DNA of 64,000 nucleotides from Diphasiastrum complanatum (Eukaryota > Streptophyta > Lycopodiopsida > Lycopodiales > Lycopodiaceae): contig CM055110.1 in assembly GCA_029204225.1 (NCBI GenBank), positions 2,839,349 to 2,903,348 of the forward strand, read 5' to 3'. Shown here piece after piece: positions 43,990 through 55,700 of this stretch (positions within the stretch are counted from its first letter, which is position 1; every line of letters begins with the position of its first letter). The position numbers and the translations under genes are program-made. The notes beneath the pieces were generated by a model. That model had not been told where the DNA came from. It worked only from the letters and a program-made list of their open reading frames with translations, and made no database searches.

Positions 43990-46430
43990 TTTTGGATCTC
44001 TTTGGGCTTCATAAGAGGGGATTCAACTATCATTGCTCCAGAGAGTTTCTTTTGATCAAGGTTGATCTGGCTCATCTGTTGCTTAAGTTTTGTCCTTTCC
44101 TCCTCAGCTTCTTGGATCTTTCTCTTTATTTGTTCTGGCTGCTTTTCCTGCTTCTTAGATCTTCGATTGGCTGATCATCCATTGTAGGTGGCAGTTGGTC
44201 TCGACAGGACATCAGCTACTTCGGTAAGACTATCAAAAACTAGGAATTTCTCAGAAGAAATGTAAACTAATGATAAACAAACAGATGGAAGGAAGGGCGG
44301 TAGTGACAACTGTAGATGGTTTGGGCGATAGGCATGGGAATGGATGCAGATGTATGATGAGAGGTTGGTTGAAGAAGGAGACTGATTTTCCAATGTTTGT
44401 GTTTCCCTTTCTGAAGGATCTTCGTCGTGACTAGGGTACTTCTTCTGATTGAGTCTCTTTGGATTGCCCATCTGTCTTCTTAGCCTTGTCGTTTTCATAT
44501 TTGACTTGTGACCTTGGCTGTCGATCTTGTTGGTGTTGTTGTTGGCAGCGTAACTGCTCCAGTGGATCCAAGCAGATCCACTCTCTCCCCCCAAAAAAAA
44601 CATCTGTTGGTGGGGATGTTGTTGTTGGTGACTGTTCATGCTCAAGGTTGGATCTGCGTGTGGAACACGTAGTTGAAACTTGTTGAACATGTGACTGCAC
44701 TAAAGATTGAACAAATTCTAACTAGATTTGTTTTGATCTTGCTGTAGTTGACTCGAAGATGAATATGGCAATGAGATGCAGGAATCAACTCCGACTGTCC
44801 ATGGATTTCTGATATTTCTCAAAAAAATTTAAACTACTGTACAAGATAATCTGAAGATGGATAGATGAATGAAAATGTGTTCTGGAGATGCTCTATAGAA
44901 GACTCTCGTGCAGTAGCTATTTCTCATGCAAAAATCAATCACACACTAGGAATGAAGAGCAACAAGGAAATAAACAAACTGTACAAAGAGTGAGAACTGT
45001 AGTGCACTTTTCTAACAAAACTTGCATTCATCAACATTGATAATGTACCTTGACAATTGCAATATTCCTTTTGTTTTGTAGAGTAATGTGACTTACTCTG
45101 ACATGCCCTTGTCAAAACAAGGCAGGGTTGGTGACACAAAAATCTACCATCATTGATAGCAGATGTTGTAAGATATAGTTTGATATGCAGATATGGTTGA
45201 GGTACTATTTCCTAAGGACCTCTCTGAACAAGAGATTCGGAACCGAATCTCTATCTGGATTTCCGAATCCGAGAAATATTGTGTATTGGCACATTGAAAA
45301 TCTTATCAGCTTGTGGAAAGACAAATAGATTTGAGTTGCAGAAGGGGAGAAAAACTGTCAATTCCATGTGGAGGTTTCTCTTGGTTGGACATTGTAGCAG
45401 ATGACGGAATATCGGTTTCACTTTTTTTCGACAAGGACTCATTTCAGATTGTCTTTTTTGCATTATGGCGCTGGCATATTGTGCGGCGTTGTAGAAGTTT
45501 GCAAGAAACTTCTCGGTTGGGCAACAGGCTTAACTGTTGTATTGCTATGGTGCTCGTGTTGTGTTGTCATGAGGATCCTATTGTGATTCATAACTAACGT
45601 GACGGGCAGGTAGGATCTTGGTCGGTTGTCTCGGGCAGTCTTTGAAATTGTGTTTTCTGATACAGTCAGGACACTCAGCATGGTACTTGGTCTTGACTGG
45701 ACAATCAACCATGAAGTGGCCAGTTTCTCCACAGATGAAACATCTGGTGTGCAATGGCCCTTGTATGATGACATAGCCATCTTGTATGGCTAATGGTTCT
45801 GGACTTTCTGATGGATAGTCATGATAAGGCAAGGCATGTCTAGACTGTGATGGGTGTTCTTCATATTGTTGGACTGTATGCGCTTGGATAGGTCGATATG
45901 AAGGACAAGCATCAACAGGATGCGTAGCCCGGCAGTGTGGGCACCATATTGTTTTTTTTCCATAAGGTACCTGTGTAGGGTTTTGCTGACCAGGCATATT
46001 GCTTCGGATAGACTTCAGGGTAGCTTGAAACTCATTGGTGAGTTTCTCCATATGTAGTTGATGTTTGCTTATTAAGCAACTCCAACTAGGATTTTCAAAT
46101 CTGATCTTGGGTGTCCTCGATTGGCTTTGACTCATGGACAGGAGCACGTGGTGTGCGCCTTTCCCCGGATTCGTCAACATCTGATCCTTCGTCTTCTTCC
46201 TTGATGGCATCAGACATAGCTAACTTTAGACTCGTGTATTCATCATTGGATTTAAGCTCGCATCTAATCCATCTTGGAAGGCCGACTAAGAACCAAATGA
46301 TGAGCATCTGTTCGGAGGGCTGTTCTTGTACTTGACTTTTGAGTCGTTTGAAACGCTCGATATAGTCTCATACACGTTCGTCTTTTGTCATTCTAATGTT
46401 ACTCAATTTGACAAAAGGGCTCTCTACTTA
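43990..46430 (-). pseudogene. E3 Gag with three zinc knuckles
   Basis: From 46400 downward: MTKDERV, then YIERFKRLKSQVQEQ and LVGLPRWIRCELKS. These are collinear with E1's DYTYRIIQLVKNC and YAGLPKRIRSGM. A helical, acidic region follows, then three knuckles: CPHCRATHPVDAC (about 45945-45905), CFICGETGHFMVDC (about 45745-45705) and CPDCIRKHNFKDC (about 45680-45640). Further down (about 44175-44000) is a charged coiled-coil segment (KRKIQEAEEERTKLKQQMSQ). The frames are interrupted several times. Shared architecture with E1 makes this a second member of a three-knuckle Gag family without pol. Confidence 0.75.
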
Positions 46431-46434
46431 GAAT

Positions 46435-46636
46435 TTGCTTTGCACAGGAACACAGATCATGCTACATAGTAACACAGACAAAAAACACTCTCCACATCAA
46501 GCTCACATAACAACTGTGTTTCTCAAAATGAAATTACACTGTACATATAGTTGTTCACTCAAGCAACCCATGCATGACCCAGGTTGCCGTTGGCGGGACT
46601 CCATTAAAGTAAAAAGTCATATACATAGCTTTAAAG
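46435..46636 (-). other. Downstream flank of copia D
   Basis: Probably the 3' non-coding part of copia D; no clear polypurine tract or LTR start seen. Confidence 0.35.
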
Positions 46637-48160
46637 TCAATAAACTTTAAGTATAGAAAGCTTTGATCTAAGCTTATCAAACTCTTCTCCAGTAAGTGGC
46701 TTAGTGAAAATATCAGCTAGTTGTTCTTCTGTGCTACAATGAACAACATGAATTTCACGATTCAGCAGCCTCTCACGTATGAAGTGATACTGAATCTCAA
46801 TTTCTTTAGTTCTCGCATGGAACACTGGATTCTTTGCTAGCTGAATGCCACTTTGACTGTCGCTATGTAAAGTCATGGAATTTTTCTACTTCATGCCAAT
46901 TTCTTCCAAGATTTGTCTCAACCATATAGCTTCCTGTGCTGCACTACACATTGCCTTATACTCTGCTTCTGTGGTGGAAAGAGCAATTGTACTTTGCTTC
47001 TTACTAGACCAGGAAAAGCAACTACCACAAAATTGGAATACATACCCTGTGGTGGATCTACAATCATCATAGTCACCTCTCCAATCTGCATCCACATAGC
47101 CACACAACTCAGGTAAACCATCATGCTTCTTGTAAATCAAGCCGTACTCTGAAGTGCCTTCCAATGCGTTTCCGTAGGTGCTGCCATAAACTGACTTACA
47201 ATGCCAACAACATAGCATATATCTGGTCTAGTTGTGGTAAGGTAAATCAAGCTCCCTACTAACTGTCTATATAGCGTAGCATCAAATGACTGTGACTCAT
47301 CAAGCTTAGTTCAATAGGAGTGTTTACTGGTTTGCAATCCTGCAAACTAAACCTGTGCAGCAACTCTTTGACATACTTCACCTGTGTTAAACCCACTTCA
47401 TGTCCTTTTTGCCACACTTCTACTCCAAGGCAGTAATGCATCAGGCTGAGATCTGTCATCTCAAATTGTTCCATGAGGTCTTTCTTGATCATGTCTATCA
47501 TCTCTTGATTATTTTCCGTAATAATCAAGTCATCAACATAAAGAGCAATCAAAGCAACCATACCATCAAAGCATAAGACATATAGATTTGGATCAGAATG
47601 TGTTCTCACCATCCCCTTTAAATGAAAGTAGGCATCAATCCTGCTATACCATGCACGTGGTGCTTGTTTAAGACTATAAAGCGCTTTCTTCAAGCGACAT
47701 ACTTTATTTTCCTATCCCTTCGTTACAAAGCCTTCAGGTTGATCCATGAACACTTCTTCTTCTAACTCACCATTTAGAAAAGCAGATTTCACATCCATCT
47801 TATGCAAAGGCCAACCAAAATCTGAAGCTAAAGCAATAAGTAGACGTAGAGTATTCCACTTACAAACTGGTGCAAAGGTCTCCTAATAGTCGATGCCTTT
47901 ATTTTGTGCGTACCCTTTGATCACCAATCTTGCTTTGTGCTTTGCTATACTTCCATCTGCATGATACTTAGTCCTGTATACCCATTTACAACCAATGGGT
48001 TTCTTGCCAACTGGTGGTTCTACTAAGTCCCATGTGCTATGCTTAGCAATTGACTCCATCTCCTCTCCCATGGCCTTGACCCAAATGTCATCATCCTTCT
48101 CTTCACCATAAGTCGAAGGTTCTTTGCTTTGAATAATGCTACTTGTACCGAACTTGCAGG
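46637..48160 (-). pseudogene. Copia D reverse transcriptase-RNase H
   Basis: Minus-strand pieces in order. 48071-47883: EMESIAKHSTWDLVEPP, GCKWVYRTKYHADGS, LVIKGYAQNKGIDY. 47760-47259: LYSLKQAPRAWYSRID and catalytic YVDD in ALYVDDLII. 47218-46886: GYVDADWRGD, SWSSKKQSTIALSTTEAEY. 46876-46637: LHSDSQSGIQLAKNPVFHARTKEIEIQYHFIRE, ADIFTKPL. It is a Tork-like copia copy. Stops separate the blocks although catalytic residues survive. Integrase and LTRs are missing; it cuts E3 on its left side. Confidence 0.9.
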
Positions 48161-48948
48161 TACAGTCCGGGTGCCCTTCGTTTGGAGATTATAGCCTTTC
48201 GTTTGGGTCGAGCGGGCAAAGGACCCAGAAATAGGGACTTTTCTAGTTTTTGAACTGTTTCTTCACCTTGAAGAAACTTCACTCTTCACTTGTGAAGGGA
48301 CCCAACTCAAATTTTATTATGAAAATTTTGAATGAAGTTGAAGGCCAGAATGCACTTCACTTCTTTAGGGCCCTGTTCAAAGCTCATCCAATGGCTGAAC
48401 CAAATCTTGTGGTCCAAATTTCTCTCCCATCACAAGTTCTGGACCGTTGGTGCATTTGACATCTCATCCAAAGGTCCAAACTGCATCTGGTCATTGAACC
48501 GTGCTCCTACAGTCGCTATGGTCTTCGAGACACTACAGTATCCATCGCGTTGGGCACGCGAACAGCCCGCGACCTCCCTGTCTACGGTCACGCCTCCCCA
48601 CTCTCAAAATTGTCTGATCTAACTCGCTTGTGGATTGTTTTGAGCATGATCTGAGGCCTAGAGCAGGGTCGCCCTACTGATTCCAAGACTGTAGAGTGTT
48701 CACTCAAGAAATTTTGTGGAGAAATGGTGATTTTAGCTCAACTTGACAAAGTGGCTTTTTTCACCTTTTTACCGCAAATCTGCTAGGTTAACTGTCTAGA
48801 GACAAATCTCTAACATAGACCTCAGAATCTCTCCATGGCTAGTTGACAATGTGATTAGCTTCCTTCCTGTCCTTACGACATCCAAAATGGTGCATAAACA
48901 GCGAAGAAATCACCAGTTATGTATCAAATCGTAACCCCAAGCCCGTTT
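48161..48948. other. No recognisable feature
   Basis: Moderately GC-rich, non-coding. It contains TTCACTTGTGAAGGGACC-type words but no LTR termini or protein motifs. Confidence 0.35.
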
Positions 48949-49011
48949 TCAATTTTCAGCTAGCTTCAAAACTGTCAATTTTTCACCAAATTTTTCCCTA
49001 TCTGATGCTAT

Positions 49012-49275
49012 AGTCTGTCGGTTGAGATTTGATACAAGGCCGTCGGTTGAGATCTGAAGCAGGCCGTCAGTTGAGATCTGATACATGTCATCGGTTGAGA
49101 TCCGATACAGGGCCGTCGATTGAAATCTGAAGCTTGCCGTTGGTTGAGATCTGATACAGGGCCGTCTGTTGAGATCTGACACAGGCCGTCGGTTGAGATA
49201 TGATACAGGGCTGTCGGTTGAGATCTAAAGCTTGCCGTTGGTTGAGATCTGATACAGGCCGTCGATTGAGGTTTC
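49012..49275. repeat. 24-bp minisatellite, block 1
   Basis: About 11 units of GTCGGTTGAGATCTGATACA plus about four bases (GGCC or similar), with substitutions. Because 24 is divisible by 3, the minus strand shows an eight-residue ISTDGLxQ protein repeat, which I regard as incidental. Confidence 0.92.
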
Positions 49276-49738
49276 ACTGAGGCTTTAGGGGATGAGCATG
49301 GAGGTTTGTTTAGGGCGAATAGGGATTACGATTGAATGCGGTCACAACAGGATGGAGTTTGCTCGCAACGGGTGTATGCGTTGGGATGTGGTTGTGGTGA
49401 TGGAATGCGATGGAATGCGGGGTGACCGTTGAAGGGCGAATTGCTGTGAAATGTGGAAGGTGGTCTGTTTGCGGCTCTATGCGGAGGCAATTTGAAGGTG
49501 CGTTGTGTGTGGTTAAATGCGGCTATGTGCGACGGAAGGCGGTCACGACAGTGTATGCAGATGATGCGATGGAATGCGGATGAAGGGTAATTGCGATGGT
49601 TGCATGGTTGTGACCTTTTACCGAATGCGATTTCTGCGATGGTTGTGACCTTCTATGGAATGCGATGGTTGCAACGGGTGATTGGGGATGGAGGCGAAAG
49701 GTGATTTGGTTGCGAAGGTGGTCTGTTTCGATGGTGAG
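49276..49738. repeat. GCGATGGAATGCGG-rich stretch between minisatellite blocks
   Basis: Irregular repetition of GCGATGG, AATGCGG and GGTTGTG words. No periodic array as clean as its neighbours and no gene. Confidence 0.6.
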
Positions 49739-50215
49739 AAACCCCTTGGGTTGAGATTTGAACGAGCGCTCTGGTTGAAAATTGAGCTATGGCTCTGGGT
49801 GAGGTTTAGCAGAGTGCGTCGGTTGAGATCTCACACTAGCTGTTGCTTGAGATTGGCTATCGGTTGAGAATTGACAGAGTGCGTCGGTTGAGATTTGATG
49901 CAGGCCATCGGTTGAGATATGATACATGTCGTCGGTTGAGATCTAACTGAAGGCCATCGGTTGAGATTAGACAGTGGGCGTCAGTTGAAATCTGACTGAG
50001 GCCGTTGGTTGAGATTTGAGAGTGGCCATCGGTTGAGTTCTAATACTAACCGTTGGTTGAGATCTGAGTGTAGCGCATTGGTTGAGATCTGAGAGGATGG
50101 CTTCGGTTGAGATCTGATGTAGTACGTCGGTTGAGATCTCAATAGATCACCATTGGTCGAGATGTAATGGATGACCGTCGTTTGAGATCAGACAGTGTGT
50201 GTCGATTGAGATTCC
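49739..50215. repeat. 24-bp minisatellite, block 2
   Basis: About 18 more degenerate units of (G)TCGGTTGAGAT(C/T)TGA..., with spacing varying around 22-27 bp. Same core as block 1. Confidence 0.88.
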
Positions 50216-50491
50216 AAGCTGGGGCTCCGGTTTCAAGCATGAGGAATGGGAGGAGTGTGAGCTTGAGTAGAATTGAATCCAGGTCTATTAGTGTGTTTGC
50301 AAGAACAACAAATTTGCAATTCTAACAACCTGTGGATGTGGGCGAGAAGATAGCCATTGAAGTGGCTCTGTTCAGTTGCGAAAACTCAGATGTGGTGAAA
50401 GATTTGGAGTGTGTGTGTAGTAATCTGAGTGTGGACTTGTTGTGCTGTTGGATGTAGTATGCATTGGGGTTCAAGTAGCAACGGTGCCAAA
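50216..50491. other. Spacer
   Basis: Non-coding sequence between the minisatellite and an E3-family LTR; no feature seen. Confidence 0.35.
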
Positions 50492-51557
50492 TGTTGACAA
50501 ATCCCTTGCTCTAGAGGATCTGTTGTTTCTTTGATTCTTTGTGGCTCTTTTTCAGAACCGTTTCTACTTGTTACCAGGCTCAAAGGCATTCGTTAGATGG
50601 TTTTTGATTTTACGATGCAGGCAGAAGGAAACAGGTAGATGTTGTAGTATAGATTTTCTTTGTCCTGTCTGTCAGAGGACTACTCAGAATCGTCACTCTT
50701 GAATGCACTTACATTCTACATAGAGATGCAAGCCAAGAACGCTCATTCACAGATCAGCATGCAAACCAATGAACGTTCAATGAATTTCTACAGCTACCTA
50801 CCCTTAATCCAAGAATCAAGAAACCAACCAGTCTATTGATTCTTGGACATCCCAAAAACATCAAGAACTGGATTGTACAGAGATATGCAAGAATCGCACC
50901 ACTGATCCAGCCTATTTAGTTTACCTGAATGCTGGTTTCTACATTAATCCACAAAAAATCAAGAAAGCTATTCCACTCTACAAAGCAGCAAATCTAATTC
51001 ACTCTACAGTCCACAACCACACACAAAAGGAGGGAAGGGCAAGATCATAAATGCATCACTCAAGAAACAAGCATGATCAAGGAGCTCAATGGTTGCACCA
51101 AACTCGTGAAGGCTCTTCTCATTTCAGCATGGAGTTGATACAAATCACAAAAAGCTCCTCTACACAAAGAGGGAGTCTCTTAAATAAGCAAGAGAGCTAC
51201 TTAGGTGGCATGCTAGTGGAATTTCCACATTTCACAAATTACAATTGGAATAATGCTCTCCACTAGAGGTCACCATCAAAAGGTGGCTCACTATACTTTC
51301 TTTAAGAGGGGTCTACTTGCATTTATTACATTTGCCTAGAAATACTAGTTCCTACATGGTCATTCTATCTTTCGAGATTCACCATGAGGCTTACACAGTT
51401 CTTACTTGTCATTACTAACTAGTATTCCTCAGCTCTCATACTCGGCTCTTAGTCTTCATTAGTCTCATCTTCTCAGATACCTCCTTGGTCTAAGGTGAGA
51501 GGTCCTCTTGAGTTGCTTTGTCCGAGTGACTTGCGGATTCGACAGAATCAGCCAACA
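50492..51557 (-). repeat. E3-family LTR, inverted-pair left arm (1,066 bp)
   Basis: Minus strand TGTTGGCTGATTCTGTC at 51557 to ...TTTGTCAACA at 50492, with both TG and CA intact. Highly similar to 42111-43270 apart from a 94-bp deletion. Flanks (CCAAA left, AGTCC right) do not match, so it is not a simple solo LTR. Confidence 0.9.
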
Positions 51558-51790
51558 AGTCCTTAGATTCTAGAGCCAATGAACATATGACCAATCAAGT
51601 CAAATTTTTTCAGTCCTACATGTCTTATAGTATCATAAAGTATGTTCACTTTAATAAGCACTTGGTTTTATGCAAGCGAACGAGGATTTATGCTTTTCCA
51701 AGTGATGATCAAAGATGCCAATGTGAAAGCGGAACGACATTATTCAATATGAGTTGCAATGGGTCCTGCAACACATTATCGATCGGATAA
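51558..51790 (+). other. 233-bp spacer, E3 interior 3' end
   Basis: The right 150 bp (GCACTTGGTTTTATGCAAGC... to the LTR) is the inverse of 43285-43420, i.e. the sequence preceding the polypurine tract in E3. The LTR to its right is therefore a 3' LTR with a remnant of interior. Confidence 0.75.
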
Positions 51791-52890
51791 TGTTGGTTGA
51801 TTCTAAAGAATCCCCAAGATACTCGGCTAGAGCGACCCAAGAGCACCTCTCACCTTAGACCGAGGAGGTCTCTAAGAAGATGAGATGAACGAAGACTGAG
51901 AGCCGAGGAATACTAGTTAGTAATGACAAGCAAGAACTATGTAAGCCTCATGGTGAATCCCGGAAGATGGAATGACCATGTAGGAACTAGTATTTCTAGG
52001 CAAAGTAATAAATGCAAGTACACCCCTCTCAAAGAAAGTAGAGTGAGCCACCTTTTGATGGTGACCTCTAGTGGAGAGCATTATTCCACTTGTAATTTGT
52101 GTAATGTGGAAATGCCACTAGGATGCCACCTAAGGAGTTCTCTTGTTTATTTAAGAGACTCCCTCTTTTAGAAGAGGAGCTTTTTGTGTATTGTATCTAC
52201 TCCATGCTGAAATGAGAAGAGCCTCACGAGTTTGGTGCATCCATTGATCTCCTTGATCATGCTTGTTTCTTGAGTGATGCATTTATGATCTTGTCCTTCC
52301 CTCCTTTTGTGTGTGGTTGTGGATTGTAGAGTGGATTAGATTTGTTGCTTTCCTAGAGTGGATTAGTTTTCTTTTCTTGTTTGTGGATTAATGTAGGAGC
52401 CAAGATTCAGGTAAACTAAATAGGCCAAAAATGTGGTGCAAATATTGCATATCCCCTTACAATTCTGTTCTTGATGTTCTTGGGATGTCCGATAATCAAA
52501 AGACTGGTTGGTTTCTTGATTCTTGGACTTTTAAATTTTGTTGTCTAGTTTAGTTCATTTCTTGTTCTTGTTTTGTGGAATGTATGTGTAGATTAGTTTT
52601 AGTTGTAAGGATCTGATTGTAACTCGTTTTTGCAGCAAGGTAGTAGTAGAATCATGATTTGTTCACCTGGACTGTATGCTGATCAATAGGTTGAACAGTT
52701 TGATTACATGTTTGGTTGTAAATGCATGTGATACAGTTCAAGAGTAACCTTCCTTGGTGTTCTCTGACAGGCAGGACAATACTAAAACGTTCATCCGTCT
52801 CTCTGCCTAATTTGGGCCTTGAAACAAACAGGTTAATAATCAAGAAAAGCCCATAACCTCTGCTGATAGGCAGAAGAACAAGAAACGTAA
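51791..52890 (+). repeat. E3-family LTR, inverted-pair right arm
   Basis: Starts TGTTGGTTGATTC. It has a promoter-like TTGTTTATTTAAGAGACTCCC at about 52143-52163. It is more diverged from the other copies in its last 300 bp, so the right end near 52890 is approximate. Confidence 0.82.
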
Positions 52891-52959
52891 CATGTAAACC
52901 AGAATACCATGAAGAAACAGAAGCTTAACAGATTCTAAAGTAAAGAATCTATAAACAAT

Positions 52960-53215
52960 GACAATGCCACTGGGGGAAGTAGCGTCGATCTATCAGGATC
53001 AATATCAACCAACCGCATCATGGGATCCTCTGATGGATGGTATCGACTACCCATTTGTTCATAAACAAGGTTATCATGAATGGCCACCAGACTCATATGG
53101 CTATTATTGAAAATCTGACAAGTCCATGTTCCTACATATCATCATCGAGTAAAGTCTCAGGTTTTACATAAGCGCACTCATATCTACGCTTTTCCTGGAG
53201 CACCAAAAAAAAATT
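52960..53215 (+). pseudogene. Fragment of E1-type Gag C-terminus and 3' region
   Basis: Translation in changing frames gives MGSSDG..., GYHEWPPDSYGYY and a stop at about 53109. This matches E1 at 22675-22767 (GYLEWPPDPYGYY). The following bases (AAAATCTGACAAGTCC...GTCTCAGGTTTTACATAAGCGCA...CGCTTTTCCTGGAGCACC) match E1 22768-22860. Only the last about 50 codons of Gag remain. Confidence 0.82.
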
Positions 53216-53229
53216 TTATATATTTACCT

Positions 53230-53650
53230 CTTCAAATTTTGACAACGCCAATGACTAGTTGGAGGCAGAGTGCCATGGGACTGGCACTCATGTAGCAGGA
53301 GCATGTTGTCTGATTCTGGGTATGACATGGAATATCATAGAATAAGGCAAGAGGCTTCTGCAATAAGCCCAAATACTACACAACAGATGTCAAGAATTAG
53401 ATATGCAACATCAAACATTCACCATAAGCAATCACCACAAGAAGGCGGAAGAAGAACACGCATTGTCACTCAATCACACTAACTCATACATAATGTAAAA
53501 TGTACAAATAAACCTTGAACCCCTGATAGAGAGAGAAAACCTACGAGTAGACTAATAGACTAGCCTACGGCTAATGACAGCTGGTCACAACTGTCAACAT
53601 TAATGTACCTCGTAAAAAGTAACAATGAAGTTTATCATTGATTTCTAATA
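53230..53650 (-). repeat. 3' LTR of copia E (left limit uncertain)
   Basis: Minus strand starts TATTAGAAATCAATGATAAAC at 53650 directly after the purine tract TTGAGGGAGAG. The left end could not be fixed. Confidence 0.6.
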
Positions 53651-54051
53651 CTCTCCCTCAATGATAAAATTACATTCTTCTAATCCTAATAGAATACGAA
53701 ACCTCTTAAATTTACATCTACCTAATGACTTAGTAAAAATATCTGCCATTTGATCTTTAGATTTAAGAAAAACAAGATCAATGGCTCCATCAAGAATTTT
53801 CTCTCAAACAAAATGGTAGTGTATTTCGATGTGCTTGGTTCGAGCATGTAGAACTGGATTTTTGGCAAGGTGAATGCAACTTTGATTATCGCAAGATATA
53901 GTAGTCGCATCCACCTATGGTTGACCTAAATCCACAAGCAATCTTCGTAACCATACCGCTTCTTGTGTAGCATTGTTGAGTGCTCAATATTCAGCTTCCG
54001 TCGATGATAAGACTACTGTAGGCTGCTTTCTGCTGCTCCATGAAATTGCAG
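53651..54051 (-). pseudogene. Copia E RNase H fragment
   Basis: Minus-strand motifs: SSTEAEY-like, QEAVWLRRLLVDL, LAKNPVLHARTKHIEIHYHF, then MADIFTKSLG, running into the polypurine tract. It is cut at 54051 by an E3-family LTR in the opposite orientation. Confidence 0.82.
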
Positions 54052-54319
54052 TGTTGGCTGATTCTGTCGAATCCCCAAGATACTCGGATAGAGCAACTAA
54101 GAGCACCTCTCACCTTAGACTGAGGAGGTCTTTGAGAAGACGAGACTAATGAAGACTTAGAGTCGAGTATGAGAGCCGAGGTTAATAATGACAAGTAAGA
54201 ACTGTGTAAGTCTCATGGTGAATCCCGGAAGATGGCATGACCATGTAGGAACTAGTATTTCTAGGGAAATGTAATAAATGCAAGTAGACCCCTCTTAAAG
54301 AAAGTAGAGTGAGCCACCT
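54052..54319 (+). repeat. E3-family LTR, first 268 bp
   Basis: Begins TGTTGGCTGATTCTGTC and matches 51791-52050, breaking off at CACCTTTTGAC. A recombination or deletion joined it to copia C3. Confidence 0.88.
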
Positions 54320-54460
54320 TTTGACATGATAAATTCATATAGCTCGAGTTCCATCTAGGCCAAATTTGGCATTTACATTTATGAAACAACATACTTGCAT
54401 AGTAAAAAGGATTATAGCAAGTCTAAAGTCAAGATAGATGATTTTTCAAATTCAACACTC

Positions 54461-55700
54461 CTAAAAACAATCTATGTTGACTTGAACATGGATCTTGGTA
54501 TTATACCAAGATTGTCTCTTGCTCAAAGGTTTGGTGAGCAAATCTACAATACAAGATGATGTGTCGATGTGCTCCAAATAGATTTCCCCTCCAATGAGCT
54601 TCTCTCTCATGAAGTGATGTGCAACCTCGATGTGTTTGCTCCTTGCATGGAATATCGGATTGTTGGCAACGACTTGTGCTGGAATGTTGTCACAAATGAT
54701 CATAGGTAGATCATCTTCCACGAATATCTTGAGCTCCACTAGCAACCTTTTGATCCAAAGCACTTCCTTTGTCATAGCAGTGAGTGCCTTATACTCAGCT
54801 TCACAAGATGAGAGTGATACAGTGTCTTGCTTTTTGGAAAGCCAAGATATCAAGTTTCCTCCAAGATATATGACATAAGCACTTGTAGATTTTCGATCTG
54901 CTTTATCACTTGCAAAATTCGAGTCAGAATAGCCAACTATAGAAAGATCTTCACTTCAATACAATAAACCATAATCAAAAGTTGAAGATATGTATCTAAG
55001 CACTCTCTTGGCCATTTTCCAATGATGAATAGTAGGATTTTACATAGCTTGGCTCAACTTATGAACACTAAAACTTATGTCAGGCCTAGTTATTGTGAGC
55101 CAAATCAAGAAGCCTATAAGACTCCTAAAAAGAGTGATGTCCACGAAGGATCTTTCATCACCTTTGTTAGGGTCTTTTACAATTTGCTCCATAGGAATTT
55201 CTATACTCTTACAATCTAGCATATTGAACTTTTTTAACATTGAAAGAGCATACTTGGATTGACATACAAAAGCTTTATCATTAAGAAAGTCAATCTGTAA
55301 TCCTAATATGTACTGAATTTTTCCAAGATCTTGCATCTTGAACTCTTTTCCAAGTGCAATGTTGGTCTCCCCAACTAACTTGATACAACTGCCTGTTAGA
55401 ATGATATCATCAACATAAATGAGAAGTATGACAATATCTCTATCGTAAAACTTGACATACAAGGAATGATCATAGTTACTAAGATTAAATTCTAGTGACT
55501 CAAGGAAGGTGTTAAGTCGAGAATACCATGACCTTGGAGCTTGCTTTAGTCCATAGAGGCTTTTGAAGAGCAAGCAAACTTTGTTTTTGTCATGGATGAA
55601 CCCAATAGGCTGATCCATATAAATTTCTTCTTCTACATATCCATTTTAAAAAGCATTAGAGACATCTAGTTGAAAAACTTGCCAATTGAAAAAATAAGCA
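54461..55700 (-). pseudogene. Copia C3 reverse transcriptase-RNase H
   Basis: RT block 55618-55040: LLFKSLYGLKQAPRSWYSRL, catalytic YVDD in LLIYVDDIILTG, LGKIQYILGLQI and SLIGFLIWLTITRPDISF. A stop at about 55040 precedes a short damaged stretch with KRVLRYIS and YSDSNFASDKADRKSTS. RNase H resumes in 54853-54461 (ISWLSKKQDTVSLSSCEAEY, ICDNIPAQ, HARSKHIEVAHHFMREK, VDLLTKPLS). Closely related to element B. A few stops, catalytic residues intact. Confidence 0.9.

Larger units (their letters stand above)
42111..46430 (-). mobile_element. Gag-only LTR element E3, 3' part
   Basis: On the minus strand: truncated gag (46430 to about 43990), about 0.7 kb untranslated, polypurine tract and 3' LTR. The 5' end is cut by copia D near 46435. 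No pol motifs occur between gag and LTR, as in E1. Confidence 0.72.

Noticed and set aside
48949-50215. Possible CRISPR-like array
   Set aside because: Units are contiguous or irregularly spaced degenerate 24-mers without unique spacers, and the DNA is plant nuclear; this is a minisatellite.
50492-51557. Solo LTR call
   Set aside because: LTR ends are intact but the flanking pentamers CCAAA and AGTCC do not match; the locus looks rearranged.
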